Shown in pieces: positions 44,735 through 53,660 of a DNA stretch of 64,000 nucleotides (positions are counted from its first letter, which is position 1; every line of letters starts with the position of its first letter). Position numbers and translations under genes: made by a program. The DNA is from an uncultured Opitutales bacterium (GTDB lineage: Bacteria; Verrucomicrobiota; Verrucomicrobiia; Opitutales; Intestinicryptomonadaceae), in assembly GCA_900545705.1 (NCBI GenBank), contig URAK01000007.1:1-64000 (forward strand), in the 5' to 3' direction. Below the pieces are notes generated by a model. The model had not been told where the DNA came from. It did not search any database and was given only the letters and a program-made list of their open reading frames with translations.

Positions 44735-45595
44735 CTAATCCGGCTCAACATGAATGTTGATTGTGGAGTCGCCGAGCTTGGAGCGTATCATTTTTTCTAT
44801 GTGTTCTGAGATATCGTGCGCTTGAACGATGGAAAGGTTTCTATCGACATGGATATTTACGTCTATCTCATACTTGTCGCCTGCGGAGCGCACTCGTAGG
44901 TCATGGGATTTTACGACGCCGTCAATTTCCCCCAAAATTTCCTGAATTTGGCGCCTCGCCTCGTCGGGGGCCTTGTCCAAAAGCTCGTCTACCGCTCTGC
45001 GCGCCAAGTTCCACGACACGCATATAACTATTGCCGCAACCCCGAGTGCCGCGAAGGAGTCGGCGGACGGCCAACCAAGCCAAGTGCATATTAGGCCAAA
45101 GAGCACCACCGCAGAGCTTAATATGTCGGTTGAGAAGTGCAGGGCGTCGGCTTCGAGTGCTTGGCTCTTATATTTTTTTGCAGCTTTCATCAGCGCGCGC
45201 GAGCGCGTGACGTCCACTACGATGGACGTAATCACCACCGCAAAACTCCAAAACCCAACGCTTACGTCAGTATGCCCCCCAAGGAGCCGCTCGACAGCCT
45301 CCCATATAATCCAGCCACATGTTATAAAGAGCAGGGCGGCCTCCGCGAGAGCCGACAGGTTTTCTATCTTTCCGTGCCCGAAATTATGGTCTTGGTCGGC
45401 GGGCTTGCCAGACATCTTTACGCACACCCATGTGATTGCCGCAGCAACAAAGTCGAGTGCCGAATGCAGCGCTTCAGACAATATACCCAAACTGCCCGTG
45501 GCAAATCCGACAACCGCTTTGAAGGTTGTCAGCAGTACCGCGGCGCAGAGCGATAGAAACGCAGTGCGGGATTTTTCAATTTCAGGGTGGTCCAT
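44735..45595 (-). CDS. Cation diffusion facilitator transporter
   Basis: Metal/proton antiporter of about 286 residues (Zn2+, Fe2+, Mn2+ or similar). ATG 45595 (MDHPEIEKSR) is chosen; the longer frame has no family similarity upstream. Six membrane helices are predicted; the metal sites are SEALHSALDFVAAA (HxxxD, helix 2) and ADALHFSTDI (HxxxD, helix 5), with GHGKIENLSALAEA between. A cytoplasmic C-terminal domain with DVNIHVDRNLSIVQAHDISE follows. Metal preference cannot be read safely. It is divergent from coaB. Confidence 0.92.
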   Translation of the reverse strand: MDHPEIEKSRTAFLSLCAAVLLTTFKAVVGFATGSLGILSEALHSALDFVAAAITWVCVKMSGKPADQDHNFGHGKIENLSALAEAALLFITCGWIIWEAVERLLGGHTDVSVGFWSFAVVITSIVVDVTRSRALMKAAKKYKSQALEADALHFSTDILSSAVVLFGLICTWLGWPSADSFAALGVAAIVICVSWNLARRAVDELLDKAPDEARRQIQEILGEIDGVVKSHDLRVRSAGDKYEIDVNIHVDRNLSIVQAHDISEHIEKMIRSKLGDSTINIHVEPD

Positions 45596-45697
45596 CTTAA
45601 AAAAATATTTCTCAATAATTGTTTTTTCAGAAAATTTTAACAAGCAAAAATCCGATTTTATTTGCGGTTTAGCGCAAATTTCTGGATATTTAAAAAA

Positions 45698-46339
45698 ATG
45701 AAAAAAATAAAATGTCTCGTCACAGCGGGGCCTACCCGCGAGTACTTCGATCCGGTGCGTTTTATAAGCAACCCTTCGTCGGGGAAAATGGGGTGGAATA
45801 TCGCGCGTGCGGCGGCTGAAGCGGGCTGGGAAACGTCGCTTGTCTTGGGGCCTTCCCATCTTGGAGACATAGAGGGCGTTGAAATTAGGAGGGTTGTGAG
45901 CGCGCTCGATATGCTTGAAGAGTGCAAAAAGCTATTTGCGGATTGCGACATTCTAATAATGTCGGCCGCCGTTAGCGACGTTCGGCCTGCCGAGAGGCTT
46001 GAACGCAAGGCAGGAAAGGACGATATAGATTTAAATCCGCGCCTCGAGCGCAATCCGGATATTTTAAAGACCCTGTCAAAAGATAAGGGTGCGCGCGTGT
46101 TGGTCGGCTTTGCCGCGCAGACTCACGATATAATGAAATATGCAAAAATAAAACTCGCGGAAAAAAATCTCGATTGCATAGTTGCGAACAATGTCGCTTC
46201 GGGGGCGTACGGATTTGCATCGGACATGAACAAGATAGAGGTGCTGATGCGATCGGGAGAAGTCGTCGACTTTGAGCCCGACGGAAAATATGAGCTTGCT
46301 AAAAAGCTCGTGGCATTTTTAAGCGAGAGATTTTTTTAG
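45698..46339 (+). CDS. coaB: Phosphopantothenate-cysteine ligase, stand-alone CoaB
   Basis: Ligates cysteine to 4'-phosphopantothenate in coenzyme A synthesis. About 213 residues, only the CoaB half of the usual Dfp fusion: CLVTAGPTREYFDPVRFISN at the start, SSGKMGWNIA, MSAAVSDVRP, KNPDI-equivalent RNPDILKTL, and VANNVASGAYGF. The decarboxylase half (CoaC) is not adjacent and must be encoded elsewhere. ATG 45698 is chosen from the alignment with CoaB starts. Confidence 0.9.
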   Translation: MKKIKCLVTAGPTREYFDPVRFISNPSSGKMGWNIARAAAEAGWETSLVLGPSHLGDIEGVEIRRVVSALDMLEECKKLFADCDILIMSAAVSDVRPAERLERKAGKDDIDLNPRLERNPDILKTLSKDKGARVLVGFAAQTHDIMKYAKIKLAEKNLDCIVANNVASGAYGFASDMNKIEVLMRSGEVVDFEPDGKYELAKKLVAFLSERFF

Positions 46340-46659
46340 GGCTTTTTAGTCGGAAATTATGCAGTTGCGCTGTTTGCGCCTAAAAAATTGCCTTAGCATT
46401 GGGGTGCGGGTGGGGTTTGCCGTCCGCATTATTTTTTATTTGCGCTCATTGCGGCGGACGCCGATTGGATTTTAACGGCAAAAAATCGCGGGAAATCTGC
46501 CATTAAAAATATTTTGGAATTTTAAGGAAATTTGACTTCGCGCGAAGCGATACCCGTATTTCCGAGACTTAAAATGAAACGTAAAACCGCATGCCAAATT
46601 GGGCTTTTATTTGTGAACACCGCGCGCCGAATAGCTGTTTTTGTGTGCAGCAGCCGGAA
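46340..46659. other. Intergenic region between convergent coaB and M23 peptidase genes
   Basis: 320 bp; no gene, RNA or clear terminator recognised. Confidence 0.6.
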
Positions 46660-47652
46660 TTACATAAAGATTTTATTGAGTATATTTTTCAGATCTTTCG
46701 TAAGCCGCGGAGCTTGCCCGTCGCGCACGATTATAAGGCGGCGGCACTTTCTGGATATTTCTTCGGGATTATAGGATACTATTTCAACTTCCCCTCCCTT
46801 AGCTCCGACGCGCGGATTTTTTATGCGCTCAAATTTTTTCGGAAGTCCGTACCATGTAAAATGGATATCCCACCCGCAATCCTCGCCGTTGACGTCCGCG
46901 AGCGTCGGGTAATTGCGCACGAAGTCGGGAATGTTTCTCGTATAGACTCTCACTACTAGCGCCGTCGGCAGGCTTTTTATATATCCGGAAAGACCTTCGC
47001 CGATTTTCCCGCTCCTAGCCGCCCTGTAAAATTCAAGCGGGTCGAACCCTTGCAGGTTCATTCCGTTATAATTGCCGAAGAAATTTTTTTCTTTGTACTT
47101 TTGTGCGGCGTACCACGCCTTGAAATTGCTCCCGTACATAAGGCCGATTTCAAAATGCAGATGCGACTGCGCCTTCGCAATGGGTATTGAAGAGCTGCTG
47201 CGCCCCATGCGGCCTATTCTGCCCTTTGCGGGCAACGACGCCCCGACTTTGAGCGACGGGTCTATCTCCGATAGGTGCGCGTATAGAGTATAGACATTTA
47301 CGTCCAACCCGGGGTGCTCCATGACAACGTATCTGCCGTACGAGCTGTTTCCGGCAATACGGTTTATCATGGCAACTTTCCCCGGAAACGCCGCATATAT
47401 CCCGTCGAGCGCCTCGCCGCGTTTGTCGCGGCTTACCGGCTTTATGTCGATGCCTTCGTGGAAGCGGTATCCATTGTTGCGGGTGTCTCCGAAGAGCCCG
47501 CTTTCGGGGCGTCCGCTAGCTGTCGGCTGAATAAAGCTCGTGTAGTCTTCGCCTTCCCCAAAAGCTTTAGAGTCGGTCGGCCACACGAGATCCGCTCCCC
47601 GGCACGCGCCTGCGAAAAGGGCAAGGAGAACATATGCGCACAAACGTCTCAT
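46660..47652 (-). CDS. Exported M23-family metallopeptidase
   Basis: Cell-wall peptidase or LytM-like regulator of 330 residues. The signal peptide ends near residue 19 with a possible lipobox (FAGAC). The M23 domain has the zinc motif GYRFHEGIDIKP (HxxxD) near residue 64 and SHLHFEIG (HxH) near 164, so catalysis is likely retained. A C-terminal domain of about 120 residues (YIKSLPTALVVRVYTRN, DIHFTWYGLPKKF) follows. Last gene of the prfB operon, 5 bp after the lipoprotein gene. Confidence 0.88.
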   Translation of the reverse strand: MRRLCAYVLLALFAGACRGADLVWPTDSKAFGEGEDYTSFIQPTASGRPESGLFGDTRNNGYRFHEGIDIKPVSRDKRGEALDGIYAAFPGKVAMINRIAGNSSYGRYVVMEHPGLDVNVYTLYAHLSEIDPSLKVGASLPAKGRIGRMGRSSSSIPIAKAQSHLHFEIGLMYGSNFKAWYAAQKYKEKNFFGNYNGMNLQGFDPLEFYRAARSGKIGEGLSGYIKSLPTALVVRVYTRNIPDFVRNYPTLADVNGEDCGWDIHFTWYGLPKKFERIKNPRVGAKGGEVEIVSYNPEEISRKCRRLIIVRDGQAPRLTKDLKNILNKIFM

Positions 47653-47657
47653 TCCAG

Positions 47658-48191
47658 CTACCAGGTTAGCGTGGAGCCTTCCTCTTTCTTTATTTCCTCA
47701 ACCGTCTCTATCGACTTTGCTAGCTCATTGTAAAATTTGCCTACGTCCCTGTCCTTGGGAATCTCTATGTGGGCAAAGAGCGAACCGTCGGAGATTGTCG
47801 TGTCGATTTTTCTGAGGGCGATGGGCTCCCCTCCGTAGAGGACGACTATGTACCCGCCCATATTGGCGGCGGTCGCTTGAAGCAGCCTTCTTTTGCCGCG
47901 GTCGTTGCAAGTGAACAAAAAGCCTGTTATTGGGCCGTCTATAAGGGTTATCTGGGCGAGGTCTATTTTTGCCAAGTCGCCGGTGTACATGAATTGATCT
48001 TCGTTCATCAGCACAGTGAACCCGCTAAACGGCATTGTCACGACTTTGCGGGTGAGCCCGGGAGAGATTCCGCGGTCGTTTGCTATGTGGAATGTTAGAA
48101 GGCGCGTGTTTTTCTTTTCGTCGTTGCTCGAGCACGCTACGAGCGTTATTGCGACAAACGCCATTAGGAGAATTTTTAGGGTGTTTTTCAT
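47658..48191 (-). CDS. Lipoprotein of unknown function
   Basis: A 177-residue protein with a clear lipoprotein signal peptide (ITLVACSS, Cys20). The mature part is beta-rich, with TFHIANDRGISPGLTRKVV, MPFSGFTVLMNEDQF and DRDVGKFYNELAKSIE. I do not recognise the family. It sits 6 bp after the preceding gene and 5 bp before the M23 peptidase gene, so an envelope role is plausible. Confidence 0.75.
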   Translation of the reverse strand: MKNTLKILLMAFVAITLVACSSNDEKKNTRLLTFHIANDRGISPGLTRKVVTMPFSGFTVLMNEDQFMYTGDLAKIDLAQITLIDGPITGFLFTCNDRGKRRLLQATAANMGGYIVVLYGGEPIALRKIDTTISDGSLFAHIEIPKDRDVGKFYNELAKSIETVEEIKKEEGSTLTW

Positions 48192-48197
48192 ATAATT

Positions 48198-48698
48198 TTA
48201 TATAATGATGTTTCCGAGTTGATTTTGTATTTTTATTATCATGTCGGTGTCGAGATTTTTTTGGGGCACGTCAAATTCGCGTTTAGTCGAGACCTGCACG
48301 TATTTTTGAATCCCGAATTTGGGTCTTCCAACCGGGCGCAAGATTCTCTTGCGCTCGAGCAGGAGCGCGAGCATTTGCTTGACGACGTCCGCTTCGTCGG
48401 TCGTCACACCCGAGGATTCGTCGAAAAGCGACACGAAAAAGTCTTCCGAGGACGACAGCGCCATGCGCCTTGCCGCCCTCTCGTCTTCCTCCGGGTGCGC
48501 GCTCACAACGCGCTCCCATCTTCCGATTATTTTACCGTTTATTTTTGATGGGTCAAATTCGTCTGCATGGCAGTCGGCGCGGTCGAGGTTCCCGAGGGGG
48601 TCGACGAACACGGCGCAGACAATCGTATCTCCGGGCAAGATGTCGCGCCCGGATATGGAGGATTTTTTTGAAAGGGGTTTTATTTGCCAGTCGAGCAT
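48198..48698 (-). CDS. Conserved hypothetical cytosolic protein in the prfB operon
   Basis: About 166 residues from ATG 48698, which lies 2 bp after the prfB stop codon; a longer frame would overlap prfB and reads as unrelated basic sequence. Visible features: DWQIKPLSKKSSISGRDILP, VCAVFVDPLGNLDRADC, FFVSLFDESS and a helical C-terminus with LLLERKRILRPVGRP. No signal peptide or membrane segment. Function unknown; tight coupling with RF2 is the main clue. Confidence 0.72.
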   Translation of the reverse strand: MLDWQIKPLSKKSSISGRDILPGDTIVCAVFVDPLGNLDRADCHADEFDPSKINGKIIGRWERVVSAHPEEDERAARRMALSSSEDFFVSLFDESSGVTTDEADVVKQMLALLLERKRILRPVGRPKFGIQKYVQVSTKREFDVPQKNLDTDMIIKIQNQLGNIII

Positions 48699-48700
48699 TG

Positions 48701-49846
48701 CTAGTCTTCGTTGTCGAGGGCGTAGTTTTTGTTTCTTGCAGTCGGCATTCCGGCGCGCAGCCACGCATTTACAAACATATCGAGGTCGCCGTCCATAACT
48801 GCCTGCAAATTGCCGGTCTCGGCGCCGGTTCGCAGGTCCTTTACAAGCTGGTATGGCTGGAAGACGTAGCTGCGTATCTGGTTGCCCCACGATATCTCGC
48901 CTTTTTCGCCGTAAAATCTGTCCATCTCGGTTCGCTTTTGGTCGAGCAATTTTTCGTATATACGGCTTTTTAGGATTTTCATTGCGCTCGCCTTGTTCTT
49001 AAATTGAGACCTCTCGTTTTGGCACGCCACGACTATTCCTGTCGGCAGGTGCGTGATTCTAACCGCCGACTCCGTTTTATTAACATGCTGCCCGCCTTTG
49101 CCGCTCGAACGGTAGGTGTCGATTTTGAGGTCTTCGTCTTTTATATCCATATCGATGTCGTCTTCTATTTCCGCGATTACGTCCACCGATGCGAAAGAAG
49201 TGTGGCGGCGCTTATTTGCGTCGAAGGGGCTGATTCTTACAAGCCTGTGAACGCCTCTTTCGGCCTTGCAGTATCCGTATGCGTTTGGGCCAATTACGCG
49301 GAATGTCACTCTGGATACGCCAGCCTCTTCGCCGGGCTGGACATCTTCAATTTCAGTTTTATATCCGCGCCTTTCTGCCCAGCGCAGATACATTCTAAGC
49401 AGCATTTCAGCCCAATCGCAGCTTTCAGTGCCTCCGGCGCCCGCATGGATTGTGACTATCGCGTTGCAAGAGTCGTGCGGGCCGCTTAGGAAAGATTCGA
49501 TTTCCGCCGTATCAAGTAATTTTTTCAAAGCCGATGTTTCGGAGGAAAGCTCTTGGGCGAGGGCGGGGTCTTCTTCCGACTCCTCTGCCAGCTCAAACAG
49601 TGCGCGTAGGTCTTCCGTGCGCTTATTTAGGCTTGTGAGCGGGTTGACGAGATTTTTAAGCCTTGTGAGTTCAGATATTACAGATTGCGCCGCAGAGTGG
49701 TCGTCCCAAAAATTTGGGGCTGCCATTTTTGTTTCGAGTTCGGTTATTTCTGCGCGTTTTTTATCCACGTCCAAAAATTTCCACAGGTATCCGAACCTCT
49801 TAAAAATTTCTTCGGCCGAAGCCTTCACCTCCATGTCGACAATCAT
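48701..49846 (-). CDS. prfB: Peptide chain release factor 2
   Basis: Recognises UAA and UGA stop codons and triggers peptide release. About 381 residues. The SPF recognition tripeptide is in [16 protein letters not shown] and the catalytic GGQ in [17 protein letters not shown]. Unlike many prfB genes there is no in-frame UGA with a programmed +1 frameshift: the region [13 protein letters not shown], equivalent to the frameshift site, reads straight through. ATG 49846 is chosen; an upstream TTG would add three residues. It heads a four-gene minus-strand operon. Confidence 0.96.
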   Translation of the reverse strand: MIVDMEVKASAEEIFKRFGYLWKFLDVDKKRAEITELETKMAAPNFWDDHSAAQSVISELTRLKNLVNPLTSLNKRTEDLRALFELAEESEEDPALAQELSSETSALKKLLDTAEIESFLSGPHDSCNAIVTIHAGAGGTESCDWAEMLLRMYLRWAERRGYKTEIEDVQPGEEAGVSRVTFRVIGPNAYGYCKAERGVHRLVRISPFDANKRRHTSFASVDVIAEIEDDIDMDIKDEDLKIDTYRSSGKGGQHVNKTESAVRITHLPTGIVVACQNERSQFKNKASAMKILKSRIYEKLLDQKRTEMDRFYGEKGEISWGNQIRSYVFQPYQLVKDLRTGAETGNLQAVMDGDLDMFVNAWLRAGMPTARNKNYALDNED

Positions 49847-49990
49847 AGGTTGCAAATTTTTTCGCCGAACCGATTTTTATCAACACAAAAAAGCTTGAAA
49901 TGAAAAAATAAATCGGAATATTGTAATAAGACAACGGTTTTTGCTTATGCGATATACCGTAAGGTGCAACTATTTATCCCCTCAAATAAA

Positions 49991-50401
49991 ATGTCAGAAG
50001 AAACAAACAACACACAGCCAACTTCAAATCCGGAAGTGAAACCCGTGCTCCCCGAAGCCTCTGCGGCGAAACCCGTGCTCCCCGAAGCCCCTGCGGTAAA
50101 GCCCGTACTCCCCGAGGCCCCCGCTGCAAAAACAGTTTTGCCGGAGGCTCCCGCTGCAAAGCCCGCGGCCGCTGCTTCCGCGCCGAAAATCGTTTTGCCC
50201 ACGGCGGCTCCGAAACAGCCTGCCAAGCCTTCCGTGTCTTTGCCGAAGGCAAATATGTCGCGCCCAAAGCCTGTTTCGGTGAAGCCGTTGCAGCCGGTCG
50301 AGATTAAGAGCGATTCCCCGAGCGCGCTTTCGGTCGCTGTGGATTTTATTGCGGCGGCAGTTGCAGTTGCGTTCGCAGTGATGATTGTTCTTGACGTATA
50401 G
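49991..50401 (+). CDS. Pro/Ala-rich repeat protein with C-terminal membrane anchor
   Basis: A 136-residue protein starting at ATG 49991. Residues 17-60 are imperfect nine- to ten-residue repeats of KPVLPEAPAA (four to five copies, mirrored by near-identical DNA repeats). A Lys/Pro-rich stretch follows, then a single hydrophobic C-terminal helix (ALSVAVDFIAAAVAVAFAVM) with only a few residues after it. Predicted tail-anchored protein with a stiff cytosolic or periplasmic arm. No family recognised. A terminator follows. Confidence 0.72.
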   Translation: MSEETNNTQPTSNPEVKPVLPEASAAKPVLPEAPAVKPVLPEAPAAKTVLPEAPAAKPAAAASAPKIVLPTAAPKQPAKPSVSLPKANMSRPKPVSVKPLQPVEIKSDSPSALSVAVDFIAAAVAVAFAVMIVLDV

Positions 50402-50436
50402 GTTTTTTTCTGGGTGAAATTATAAAGAATTTTTGA

Positions 50437-50464
50437 ACAGGCGCAGTTAGCGCCTGTCTTTTTT
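50437..50464 (+). terminator. Terminator of the repeat-protein gene
   Basis: Eight-bp stem ACAGGCGC / GCGCCTGT, 5-nt loop, then a C and six T residues. Confidence 0.88.
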
Positions 50465-50563
50465 GATACTTGAACTTACAAAACAATAAATTCGGCCGAT
50501 AAACAAATTTATGCGGTATAAAAATCCGCTAAGATTTGAAAAGGCTATAATAACGGATAAAAT

Positions 50564-50881
50564 ATGTCAGACAAAGTAATACACCTTAATTCTTCAAATT
50601 TCGATTCTACGATATCGAGCGACAAGCCCGTGCTCGTCGATTTCTGGGCGCCGTGGTGCGGTCCGTGCCGCATGCTGGGGCCGACTATCGACGAACTCGC
50701 GGACACTGTCGGCGATTCTGCCTTAATTTGCAAACTCAATGTCGACGAGTCTCCCGACATCGCGCAGAAGTACGGAGTCAACCAGATTCCCACAATCATA
50801 TTTTTCAAAAAATCCAAAATGGTCGGTGTTTCCGGAACGGCAACAAAAGACGCATTGCTTGCAAAATTAAAGGCTTTTTAA
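50564..50881 (+). CDS. trxA: Thioredoxin
   Basis: Cytosolic disulfide reductase of 105 residues, classic length. The active site WAPWCGPCRM lies near residues 28-37, DFWAPW and QIPTIIFF with the cis-proline are present. It has its own terminator on both sides, so it is probably a single-gene transcript. Confidence 0.97.
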   Translation: MSDKVIHLNSSNFDSTISSDKPVLVDFWAPWCGPCRMLGPTIDELADTVGDSALICKLNVDESPDIAQKYGVNQIPTIIFFKKSKMVGVSGTATKDALLAKLKAF

Positions 50882-50906
50882 TTAAAAAACAAAGAATCTA
50901 AAAATT

Positions 50907-50939
50907 CCCCGTTTGCCAGATTAGGCGGCGGGGTTTTTT
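50907..50939 (+). terminator. Terminator of trxA
   Basis: GC-rich stem CCCCG..GCC / GGC..CGGGG followed by six T residues, 25 bp after the stop codon. Confidence 0.8.
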
Positions 50940-51172
50940 ATTTTGCGGTATGCCCCCGGCGGCGCACTTTGAATATTTTGCGGTAAATGCAAATGTGAAG
51001 CGGCTTAAAAAAGTTATCAGCCGCCCAAGATTTTTAAAAACATAGATAATTTTAAAGGCGCAGGCACGCTGATTGCCAAAGCCTTTTGGCTATAAATGGG
51101 AAGTTCGGCGGGGTAGGCCGCTTTTTTGTAAGTAAAAAGCGCAACCATGGCGCGGCGCGCGCATGGTGTCCA

Positions 51173-51889
51173 TTATTTGCCGTCGGATACGAGAACCCCG
51201 TCAACGAGCGATACGATGCGGTCGGCGATATCAAGAATGCGGTTGTCGTGCGTCACGAGCACTACTGTAACACCAATTTCTTTCGCCATTTTTTTTATGA
51301 TGTCTACGATTTCCCTCCCGCTTTTTTGGTCGAGAGATGCGGTTGGCTCGTCTGCGAGAACTATGCTCGGCTTTCTGATTAGTGCGCGGGCTATTGCGAC
51401 TCTTTGGCGCTGCCCGCCGGAAAGGTGGGTCGGAAACTTGTCTGCCTGATCTGCGATTCCCACAGTGGACAGAGTTTTTAAGGCGTCTTCGCGCGAGGAT
51501 TTTGCTGTGGCGTTTGGGTCGAATGCAAGCGGCAGCTGGACGTTTTGTATTACTTTTAGCGAATTAAGCAGATGGTGGCTTTGAAATATAAAGCCGAGAT
51601 TGCGCCGCAGCTGCATTAGGCGATTTTTATCGGCTCCGCGCAGCGAATTTCCGTCTATTACAATGTCTCCTTCTTGAAGCGTCAGCTGTGCGCCAATGAG
51701 TTTTAGGAGCGTCGATTTCCCGGAGCCTGACGGGCCCATTATTATGACTATCTCTCCGCTAAATATATCTAGGTCGATTCCGTGTAATACCTCTTTTGTG
51801 CCGTCTCCTTCCTGGTACACATGGCGCAGCCCGCGGACCTTTATTATAGGTTCGGCGGTCTTTGGAGAAATTTGTGCGGAGTTTTCCAT
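51173..51889 (-). CDS. ABC transporter ATP-binding protein (LolD/MacB/DevA type)
   Basis: A 238-residue ATPase with complete motifs: Walker A GPSGSGKSTLLKLI (about 53-66), Q-loop FIFQSHHLL, signature HLSGGQRQRVAIARAL, Walker B SIVLADEPTASLD and H-loop VLVTHD. The overall pattern fits the group that pairs with FtsX-like permeases for lipoprotein release or macrolide export. No permease gene is adjacent on either side, so its partner is unknown. Confidence 0.9.
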   Translation of the reverse strand: MENSAQISPKTAEPIIKVRGLRHVYQEGDGTKEVLHGIDLDIFSGEIVIIMGPSGSGKSTLLKLIGAQLTLQEGDIVIDGNSLRGADKNRLMQLRRNLGFIFQSHHLLNSLKVIQNVQLPLAFDPNATAKSSREDALKTLSTVGIADQADKFPTHLSGGQRQRVAIARALIRKPSIVLADEPTASLDQKSGREIVDIIKKMAKEIGVTVVLVTHDNRILDIADRIVSLVDGVLVSDGK

Positions 51890-52235
51890 AAAATAAAAAT
51901 GTTAAAAGAATTTATTTTAATTTTGCAAATTATAACTGACTCCGAACATTTTTTTTGGGAAATCGCCGAAACTTGGATATCTGCGCTATCAGGCAGGGAG
52001 GGCCGATATGCTATGGTGAAGAAAATGCGCGCGGAATTTTCCGATAATCGGCTTTTAATCCGCTATATTTTTATTTGTTGCGAAGCCTTCTGAATTTGCA
52101 TCGCCAGAATTTGCGCAAAAAAGTTTTAAGCCTTGCGGACATGCTGATTTAAACAGTGCGCCGGCTGTGCTCCATGCCGCGCATCTGTACAAGTGTCGCG
52201 CGCGAAAATTTGCGGGCGCAGTGCAAATGGAAGAT
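51890..52235. other. Intergenic region
   Basis: 346 bp between the ABC ATPase and GH29-like genes; no gene, RNA or clear terminator recognised. Confidence 0.6.
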
Positions 52236-53342
52236 CTATTTAATTGAGCGCAATAGTTCGACCGACGCTTTAGAAAGCCTGCCTTTCGCCGTAATGCCGA
52301 GGTTGAAAGTCACCGCTCCTCCGACTCCTAAAAATGCGCGGTAGAAGGCGGCAAGTTCGTCGGCGTTGTATACGGGGTTTTGTATTCCGCCCAGGACGGG
52401 AGACTCCAATTCTTTAAACGGAACGTTAGCCCATTTAGGCCATTTTGAGCCGGCGCCCCAATACGAGTCTATCGGCAAAAGCGCGTGGTATAGACATTTC
52501 GTTCCGGGGACTACCGCCGTAGAAGGCATAAAAGTCTTTGAATTGTCGTTTAGATCTATCCGTATTTTTCCCCCGATTAGAACGACTACTTCGCCTGCGA
52601 GGTAATCGTGGTCGGGCATTATGGGGTGCATTGTGTCTGGGCGTGTTTCTTTTCCAACTTTAAAGCTTTTGTTTTTTACCACACCTGGATTAAAAGTTGC
52701 GATTGCTTTCGGATTGCCTGCGAGATATGCCGACTTCCACAAGTTCCAATTCAGACCGTTGGGATAAATATGGTCGTAACAGCCGTCAAACCACCACCCG
52801 TCGCAATTTTCCCCGAGCCGCAATGACCATTCGCGTATGATTTCCGTATATCGCTTTTGAAATTCAGTTTTTGGGTCTAGCCTATCGTCATTCCATTGCA
52901 ATCCGTCGTGGAGAGATTTATTTGCGCGCACTTCGCAGGGCAGGTAGGCAATGAATTTCTTGCCGCGCTTTTTTATGGCTTTTGCGATTTCCAAAACAAG
53001 ATCGCGCTCCGACGAGTGTCCGGCGCCGCAGTATTTTTGCAGAGCGGCGTTGGGGCTTGCGTATGCGCCCGAGTTTTGGCCGATTGTAAAAATAAGCCAT
53101 TGGGCGCCGGTTGCGTCGAAGTCGCGCATAAAGGCGTCCAAGTCGAAAGCATTTGTCAATTTATTTATATTTTCTGAATTTTCTCCGCCGTATTTTGGAA
53201 AGAGCCAATGGACCATCAAACCGTACTTTCCGCTCATCCACGCCGCGCGCGTAGACGGGTTGTCGCTTGCTTTGGCGCACGGTAATCTCATTGTAAGTGT
53301 TAGTGCCAATAAAAATGCCGAGATTTTGAAAAATTTTTTCAT
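52236..53342 (-). CDS. Secreted GH29-like alpha-L-fucosidase candidate
   Basis: A 368-residue exported protein: signal peptide to about residue 26, then a (beta/alpha)8-type domain opening with WMSGKYGLMVHWLFP, close to the WFKFGIFIHWG start of GH29 fucosidases. The likely nucleophile Asp186 is in CDGWWFDGCYD. The general acid cannot be placed with confidence. The C-terminal beta domain of many GH29 enzymes is missing. It might instead belong to a GH29-related family without fucosidase activity. It opens a minus-strand group of exported proteins. Confidence 0.7.
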   Translation of the reverse strand: MKKFFKISAFLLALTLTMRLPCAKASDNPSTRAAWMSGKYGLMVHWLFPKYGGENSENINKLTNAFDLDAFMRDFDATGAQWLIFTIGQNSGAYASPNAALQKYCGAGHSSERDLVLEIAKAIKKRGKKFIAYLPCEVRANKSLHDGLQWNDDRLDPKTEFQKRYTEIIREWSLRLGENCDGWWFDGCYDHIYPNGLNWNLWKSAYLAGNPKAIATFNPGVVKNKSFKVGKETRPDTMHPIMPDHDYLAGEVVVLIGGKIRIDLNDNSKTFMPSTAVVPGTKCLYHALLPIDSYWGAGSKWPKWANVPFKELESPVLGGIQNPVYNADELAAFYRAFLGVGGAVTFNLGITAKGRLSKASVELLRSIK

Positions 53343-53660
53343 TTGGTTTAAGAGATTTTGAAGTGGCTATGATATTTATAGGTGCGCATAAAATCCAGAG
53401 AAAGATTTGTTTGTCTTTTGTAGAAAATGCGAAACCTATCAGCAAGTAGTTTTAGTAATGCGCGCATTTTTTTAGGAAGGGCAGCGCGGCATGTATTTGG
53501 GAGATATTTTCGTATGCCAACCTGTATCAAAAAAAAATACGCCACTCGATTATTAGAGGCGTATTTTATTGCCGGAAAGTAGGCCGCATTATGTAGATCA
53601 ATCCGTCGAACTTGCCGCATCGCGCAAAAATTCGCCGCGGTGCGCGAAGTTTTATATCAG
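53343..53660. other. Intergenic region with terminator of the PEP-CTERM gene
   Basis: 318 bp between minus-strand genes. It holds the PEP-CTERM terminator and presumably the promoter of the GH29-like gene. Nothing else recognised. Confidence 0.6.
53529..53567 (-). terminator. Terminator of the PEP-CTERM gene
   Basis: On the minus strand: AATACGCC / GGCGTATT stem followed by nine T residues, about 94 bp beyond the stop codon. Confidence 0.8.

Noticed and set aside
49780..49846. Programmed +1 frameshift in prfB
   Set aside because: The equivalent region ([13 protein letters not shown]) reads in one frame without an in-frame UGA.
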